Below are positions 57,954-64,000 of a stretch of DNA of 64,000 nucleotides, piece by piece (the first letter of the stretch is position 1; each line of letters starts with the position of its first letter). Position numbers and translations under genes: made by a program. The DNA is from Amoebidium appalachense (Eukaryota > Ichthyosporea), in contig CAVNZM010000003.1 of assembly GCA_963693365.1 (NCBI GenBank), forward strand, positions 4,960,001 through 5,024,000, read 5' to 3'. Under the pieces are notes generated by a model. That model saw nothing but the letters and a program-made list of their open reading frames with translations. It was not told the origin of the DNA and searched no databases.

Positions 57954-58270
57954 ACCCCCTCCCCCCTCCCCCGGGTCCCCTGCCTTCCCTCCTTACTCCC
58001 CTCCCTCCCCCCTCCGCAAATTAACCTTAGGGGTGGGATTCCCCTTTCGATCTCCCCCTCTATCCATCCCCCTCCCCCCCCTCCCCTCCCTCCCTCCCCC
58101 CTGCCTCCTCATTCCTCTCCCCCTGACTACTCCCTCCCCCAAACTTCTCCCTCGCTTCCCCCCACCCACCAACTTCTTCATACTTACCCTTGTTCCGATC
58201 ACCCGTTCAGAACTTGATGTATTCTAAACGTTTGTCGTGTGCTTGTAGTCTCTCTCGCTGTGTCTTCTCT
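56742..58270. other. repeat-rich region, no gene recognised
   Basis: G, GA and C tracts at 56862-56990, 57190-57226 (GT), 57299-57379 (C then G), 57600-57715 and 57905-57953 (C). A short frame near 57773-57870 reads EKNVDDFETGYSSDYICPQL, coding-like, but no exon borders can be fixed. Confidence 0.4.
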
Positions 58271-58482
<212 letters not shown>

Positions 58483-58662
58483 GTGCGTTCCACTGTGTGT
58501 GCATGTGTTTGTGTGTGTGTGTATAATCTCAAGGTATGTGTATAAGCCCCCACCCACCCACCCTTTCCCGCCGCCCCGACTCTCATTCTATGTATCTGGG
58601 TGTTTATAATTCCTGCATGGCTCAGTACTGTCGGCACTTTCTGTGGTGTTTGAGGGTCCCGG

Positions 58663-58795
58663 CGGGGGGGAGAGGGAGGGGGGGGGGGGGAGGGGGGGGG
58701 AGGGGGGGGGGAGGGTGGTGGGGGGAGGGGGAGGGGGGAGGGAAGGGGCCGGGGGGAGGGGGGGGGGGGGGGGGTGGGTGGGTGGGGGGGGGACA
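58663..58795. repeat. G-rich tract
   Basis: GGGA and GGGT blocks with long G runs; G-quadruplex potential on the plus strand. Confidence 0.9.
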
Positions 58796-60136
58796 CCCGT
58801 AGGGTGTTACCTCTTTTGTTTTATTATTCTATTTTGGTTCGTGGAGGATAAATAAGCCTTTGGGTCCCAATAGTGTGTTATCACATTTTTTTAGTTTTAT
58901 TTTTTATCCCGTCTCACCTCACATAGGCTACCGTCTTCCACGTATCCCAGCCTATACCGCTAGGCAGGATCCGGATGGTATGCCTACATAAGAGTAATAA
59001 TGCACCTATACAAGTTCCTACTTTGAAGTATACACTGACTAACATACACGCCAACCTAACTTAGTATATTATTAGTGGGGAGTGTGTTATTACACTAACC
59101 CGACATTTTCAAGTAGTGAGTACCTAATATGAAAGGCCTGGAATTATGAGTGTGCTACATACTCTTGCTTGAACATTTGACATAGGGCCAAAAGATTATT
59201 ACGCCTAGACCGGGACAGGATTCGGGAATCGGATAAAGTGAAATCTAATGAGCCGATCGGATCCGAAATTCCACCGCCTTAACAACAATAGAGCAAGGTT
59301 GGATCCGCAATTCCCCTAAAAAGTTGAATTTTCACTATTTGGTCAGAGCACGTCCGGAAGCAGGGGGTGCAAGAAAAGTGCTGACTTACGGCAAAAGTCC
59401 CTACTATTCTCGCCTGACTAGCAGAGTGTACACACTACAACTAACACGTACCTGGGCACACATGCATATGAATGAGAGTATACGTGGGTGATCAGGCCAC
59501 TAAACTAACAGACATAAACACGTGCAGAGTGGTGCTGGGCAATGCACGATGCCACCGCACTAACAGAGAGGGTAGTGTGGAGAGGTAGAAACACAGTTGC
59601 ATGTCCTGTCAATCTATGTCTAATTTATTATGCTCGATTCTCACCTATTTATTTGCCGCAGGCAGATTCCATGAATACAGATCTATCCAAAGGTATTTGC
59701 GCATCTGATTGGCAAATACTATGAATACTATAAATCTGACCAATCATATAACGACACGTACATGAACGGAAATCAAACTGCATTCCCCTCGTACGGTTCA
59801 ACCGCAGACAAAACACCCGACTACACAGAAAACATGAAAAGCATGCACAACAAATCGTCGGATGCGTGCTTTCCTCTCGCTATCGCCAATAGCTAAACAA
59901 ACTATGAATACCACACGTGCCTAATGAATAACAGAGGGCAAACAAGAGCATGCCGGATGATGCTTATGAAATAAAGGGAGATAAAGCACAAATAAACGAT
60001 CGTACCTAACTATGTATGCTATGTGCTCGTGCAACCTGTGTAAACCAAAGATGTGCAACTAATGAAGAATCGTGCTGTGCACGTGCGTGCGAAATGCATA
60101 TGCCAACTCGTGCACTATTGTTGTATATTCTGGCAA

Positions 60137-60167
<31 letters not shown>

Positions 60168-60208
60168 GGGAGGGAGGGAGGAAAGAACGAGGCGGAAGGT
60201 GTGTGTAT

Positions 60209-60239
<31 letters not shown>

Positions 60240-60304
60240 GGGGGGGGGGAGGGGACACACCTGCTCGGGCGAGGTGTTCGCCCTCCGCTATGAGTTGGAA
60301 AGAA
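58796..60304. other. intergenic, no gene recognised
   Basis: Unique sequence to 60130 without coding signals, then G runs at 60137-60166 and 60223-60249 around a short GT block. Confidence 0.45.
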
Positions 60305-61065
60305 AAATATGTGGCGTGAACACATTCATAATGGTTGACTCAGTATGTGAAGTGAACACATTCATAATGGTTGACTCAGTATGTGAAGTGAATACATTCA
60401 TAATGGTTGAAATATGCGGCGTGAATACATAATAATGGTTGAAGAATGTGGAGTGAATACATTCATGTGGTTCAAATATGTGAAGTGAATACTTTCACAA
60501 TGGTTGATATATGGGGTGTGAATACATAATAATGGTTGAAATATGTGGAGTGAATACATTCATAAGTGGTTCAAATATGTAGAGTGAATACATTTACAAT
60601 GATTGAAGTATGTGGAGTGAATACATCGATAATGGTTGAAATATGCGGAGTGAATAATTCATAATGGTTGAAGTATGTGGAGTGAATACATCGATAATGG
60701 TTGAAATATGCGAAGTGAATAATTCATAATGGTTGAAATATGTGGAGTGAATATATTCATAATAGTTGAAGTACGTGGAGTGAATACATTCATGAATGGT
60801 TGAAATATCCGGAGTGAATACATTCATAATGGTTGAAATATGTGGCGTGAATACCTTCATAATGGTTGAAATATGCGGAGTGATTACATTCATAATGGTA
60901 GAAATATGTGGAGTGAATACATTCATCATGGTTGGAATATGTGGAGTGAATACATTCATAATAAATACATTCATAGTGGTTGAAATATGTGGAGTGGATA
61001 CATTCGTAATGGTTGAAATATACGGTGAATACATTCATAATGGTTGAAATATATGGAGTTATATT
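60305..61065. repeat. 33-bp minisatellite, about two dozen degenerate copies
   Basis: Consensus unit approximately ATACATTCATAATGG, TTGAAATATGTGGAGTGA. Copies vary by substitutions and by 3-6 bp; the first few have TTGACTCAG in place of TTGAAAT. Because 33 is a multiple of three, both strands show long open frames (MVEICGVNTFI repeats on plus), which are not evidence for a gene. Confidence 0.93.
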
Positions 61066-61129
61066 TTTGGTTTTGAAGATACTGCATGCCTCTTTATGGT
61101 CTTATATCACGGCACGGGAATCCTGTCGG

Positions 61130-61426
61130 GACCGGCCGGGGGAAGGGGGGAGGGGGGAAGGGGAAAAGTAGCGGAGCTTTTTCCGTTTGTATGTGTGTGT
61201 GTGGGGGGGGGGGGGGGGGGGGGGGGAGGGGGGGGGAAGGAGGGGGGTGGAGGGAGGGGTGGAGGGGGGGAGGGGGAAAAAGGAGTGGGGAGGGAAGTGG
61301 TGGACTTTCCTTTAGTGGGACCACCACTCCCCCTCCGTCCCTTCCCCTTCCCCCCTCGTAAGCAGGTGGGAGGGTGGTGGTGTGGGGGGAGGGGGGAGGG
61401 GGAGGGGGGGGGGGGGGGGGAGGGAG

Positions 61427-61463
<37 letters not shown>

Positions 61464-61666
61464 CTAAAGTAGGATATTCCCCCCCTTCCCCCCACCACCC
61501 CACCCCACCCTTCCCTTCCCATCCCCCCCCTGAATCGCGGGGTTCGCCAAAACCTCAACGCAGACGACATCAACACCAACAGTCTACATCCCCCCCCCCC
61601 CCTCCCCCCCCCCCCCCCAAAAAAAAAAAAAAAAATCCAAACCCCTCACCCAGCCCTCAGCCACAA

Positions 61667-61697
<31 letters not shown>

Positions 61698-62220
61698 ACA
61701 AAAAAAAAAAAAAAGGAAAGAAAAAAAAACCCAACAACTCTCCTTTCCAGACCCCCCATTCAACCGCCCAACCAAAACCCCTTCGTGCCCGACACCCACT
61801 CCACCCACACGCACCGGTTTGCAGTGCAGAGAAAGAATTTGTGCAGATCTGAGAAAAACGAAAACAGGGTGATAGCACTGCACATGCCTTTGGGCCGTAT
61901 GGGTCGTTTTCTTCTTTTCTGCAATAACCTTTTGCACTTCTCCAATAATGGCCATGCATAATTGTAATGTCCCTCCTATCTTCTTTATAGTATAATCCCC
62001 CCCGCCACCCCTCCCCCCCCCTTCCCCCACATACACACCCCCTCTCCCCCCCCCCCCCCCCCCCCCCCTCCCCCCTCCATCCCTTTAGAATTACCAGTCG
62101 CTTGCCTCCCCTTCTTGCGGCATCTCCGAGATTTGCTGCTCCCCCCCTCCCCCCTCCCCCTCCCCCCCCCCCTCCACCATCTCTCCCTCTTCCTGTTATT
62201 AAGAAGAAATAACTTGAAGA
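61130..62220. repeat. G-rich then C-rich low-complexity region
   Basis: Plus strand G-rich to 61463 (runs at 61202-61226, 61402-61421 and 61432-61463), then C-rich with A runs at 61618-61635 and 61699-61714, and C runs at 62048-62069. About 230 bp of unique sequence lies at 61740-61990. Confidence 0.85.
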
Positions 62221-62254
62221 GGGAGAGGGGGGTAGGGAAAGGGGGGCAAGGGAG

Positions 62255-62336
62255 GGGCTTCTCGTAAGGGTGGTAGTTTCGAAACGCTCCCCCATTCACG
62301 TGACCTCCGGGGGGGTTGGGGTGAGGACCCGTTCAC
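62255..62336 (+). repeat. left arm of an 80-bp inverted repeat (fold-back)
   Basis: Runs from GGGGCTTCTCGTAAGGGTGG to GTGAGGACCCGTTCAC. Its reverse complement occurs at 62818-62898 with one internal mismatch and differences only at the outer edge. Confidence 0.95.
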
Positions 62337-62350
62337 ATACACACACATAC

Positions 62351-62403
62351 AAACAAAGAAAAACTGTTCGTTTTCCCCCTTCCCGAACAGTTTTTCTTTG
62401 TTT
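62351..62403. repeat. perfect 20-bp hairpin inside the fold-back
   Basis: AAACAAAGAAAAACTGTTCG, a 13-nt pyrimidine loop, then the exact reverse complement ending at 62403. Composition AAAGAAAAAC/GTTTTTC. Confidence 0.95.
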
Positions 62404-62511
62404 TAAATAGGCACGTGCACGTGCACGATGTAGCCACGTTGGTGTCGGTACCAGTATAAATCCTTGGTTTGTGTGCAATTCCTTTTCGTTTTCTTCCTTC
62501 CACACACACAC

Positions 62512-62817
<306 letters not shown>

Positions 62818-62821
<4 letters not shown>

Positions 62822-62898
62822 CGGGTCCTCACCCCAACCCCCCCGGAGGTCACGTGAATGGGGGAGCGTTTCGAAACTACCACCCATACGAGAAGCCC
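62818..62898 (-). repeat. right arm of the 80-bp inverted repeat
   Basis: Begins GTGAACGGGTCCTCACC and ends CCCATACGAGAAGCCC before a C run; mirror of 62255-62336. Confidence 0.95.
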
Positions 62899-64000
62899 TC
62901 CCCCCCCCCCCCCCCCCCCCCCCCTCCCCCCCCCCTCCCACCCTACACCTTCCTCCAGGCTCTACCCCCCTCCTCCCCCTCCTCCTCCTCCCCCCCCCCC
63001 CCCCCCCCCCCCCGCCTCCCCCTCCTCTCAACCGACGGGAGAAATGGCATGGTAAAATTAAAGGACACGAGGCTATGGTCCCCGAAAAAATAGGGGTTAA
63101 GATAATCAGACCACAGTCCCTTAGTACCAGGTAGACGGATCTTTTTCGGTCACCCAGTGTACATATAATAAGTATCACTTTCACAATATATGGGGCAGTG
63201 ACTTGGTGTAAGTCCGCCGATAAGATTAGGATGAGTCATGGTGATGTAGTAGACCTTCACTTGGTGAGCACATTCTTTTAGGTGGTATTAATTTAACTTG
63301 CGGAAACACCAATAAACACGGAATTCGAAACCATATGGCTATTTTACAGCATCATACACCTATAACACGCCAAAAACACCCACACTGATATTAATTAACT
63401 TTACCACATGTACACACATGCACACTACTGCAAAGATGCCACAAATTTAGTATCATCGTCGGCCAACCACTACTGTTTGCACATGTACCACGCTTGGGCC
63501 TGAAAACCGGTCTGATGACATAAAAATTACGTAGTAACACTACAAGGCCACTGCAGCGCGTTGCATCACGTGGGAATTCCTAGCCACGGCACTAGTGAGC
63601 ACATCCCATCTCCAGCCCTCCCTTCTCTTTTATCAGCACACAAAGTGACTCTTATTAGTGAGACCTAACCGTGGGACAAAAAGACACTGGGCCGCACAAA
63701 GTACGTGGTCTCCGTTTTCCGTTTGGACAGGCCCTCACGACGGCGGCTGAATGGACCAATCGGAAAGATATTTGAGCAGGGTAAAAGATCTGGGATTGCT
63801 TGACAGATACGAGGAAGAATTATGCAACGGAAGCAGCGCAAAGTCATTGTAACTCTAACTAAAATGCCGTTTTATATTTTTATATTTCATAGAGATCATT
63901 AAAAGCTACTCTGAGACCGTTTTGTTTGGCATTTGTACCTACTTCTCACCTTCCTTTAGATCACGAAAAATTGAAGAATTCCTTCGCGAGTTCTACTTAA
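62899..64000. other. end of window, no gene recognised
   Basis: C-rich to 63013, then unique AT-rich sequence. A short frame at about 63030-63134 (RREKWHGKIKGHEAMV) has no motif. Confidence 0.4.

Noticed and set aside
60594-61047. 146-residue and 83-residue repeated-peptide frames on the two strands
   Set aside because: Explained by the 33-bp minisatellite; unit divisible by three and no start or promoter context.
60305-61065. Regular repeats considered as a CRISPR array
   Set aside because: Units are contiguous without unique spacers and the genome is eukaryotic; a minisatellite.

Overview
This is nuclear DNA from a eukaryote with spliceosomal introns, a pol III-type tRNA sequence, a non-LTR retrotransposon and hAT-like mini-elements. 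A large share of the window is simple sequence: (CA/GT)n, (CT/GA)n, and C, G, A and T homopolymers, mostly inside introns. A two-PDZ protein, a LicD/fukutin-like membrane protein and a mitochondrial-type TsaD homologue, together with very long repeat-filled introns, would fit a unicellular holozoan such as an ichthyosporean. That lineage assignment is inference; no ribosomal or other marker is present.

Layout. 1-740: possible first exon of an unrecognised minus-strand gene. 2.6-14.3 kb: a 14-exon plus-strand gene for the Qri7/OSGEPL1/TsaD family (tRNA t6A synthesis), whose phases join throughout; a tRNA-Asp-like sequence lies in one of its introns. 16.4-20.6 kb: a LINE on the minus strand with an uninterrupted endonuclease/reverse-transcriptase ORF2 that overlaps ORF1. 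21-23 kb: tandem and inverted duplications around a weak gene candidate. 23.3-24.3 kb: an intronless kinase-like gene whose HRD aspartate is tyrosine. 26.4-28.5 kb: a 5'-truncated second LINE copy with a 7-bp target duplication. 30.5-32.4 kb and 35.8-38.1 kb: a 2-kb inverted duplication; the minus arm belongs to a two-PDZ gene reaching 41.75 kb and the plus arm is a decayed partial copy. 42.8-48.4 kb: a five-exon LicD/fukutin-like type II membrane protein. 51.7-52.5 kb: an intronless secreted polysaccharide lyase of the PL14 type. 53.6-54.3 kb: a 670-bp hAT-like MITE. 55-64 kb: mostly microsatellites, a 33-bp minisatellite and a fold-back structure, with no convincing gene.

The genes do not form a pathway. 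The coherent theme is how repeats interact with genes: (CA)n tracts supply several 3' splice sites, a short dispersed repeat with a C/CA-rich tail recurs in plus-gene introns, the LINE carries a (CA)n and an internal poly-A in its 3' UTR, and three separate inverted duplications are present. Exon joins were made by eye from reading-frame phase, GT/AG sites and family motifs. Homopolymer lengths in the assembly may be unreliable.
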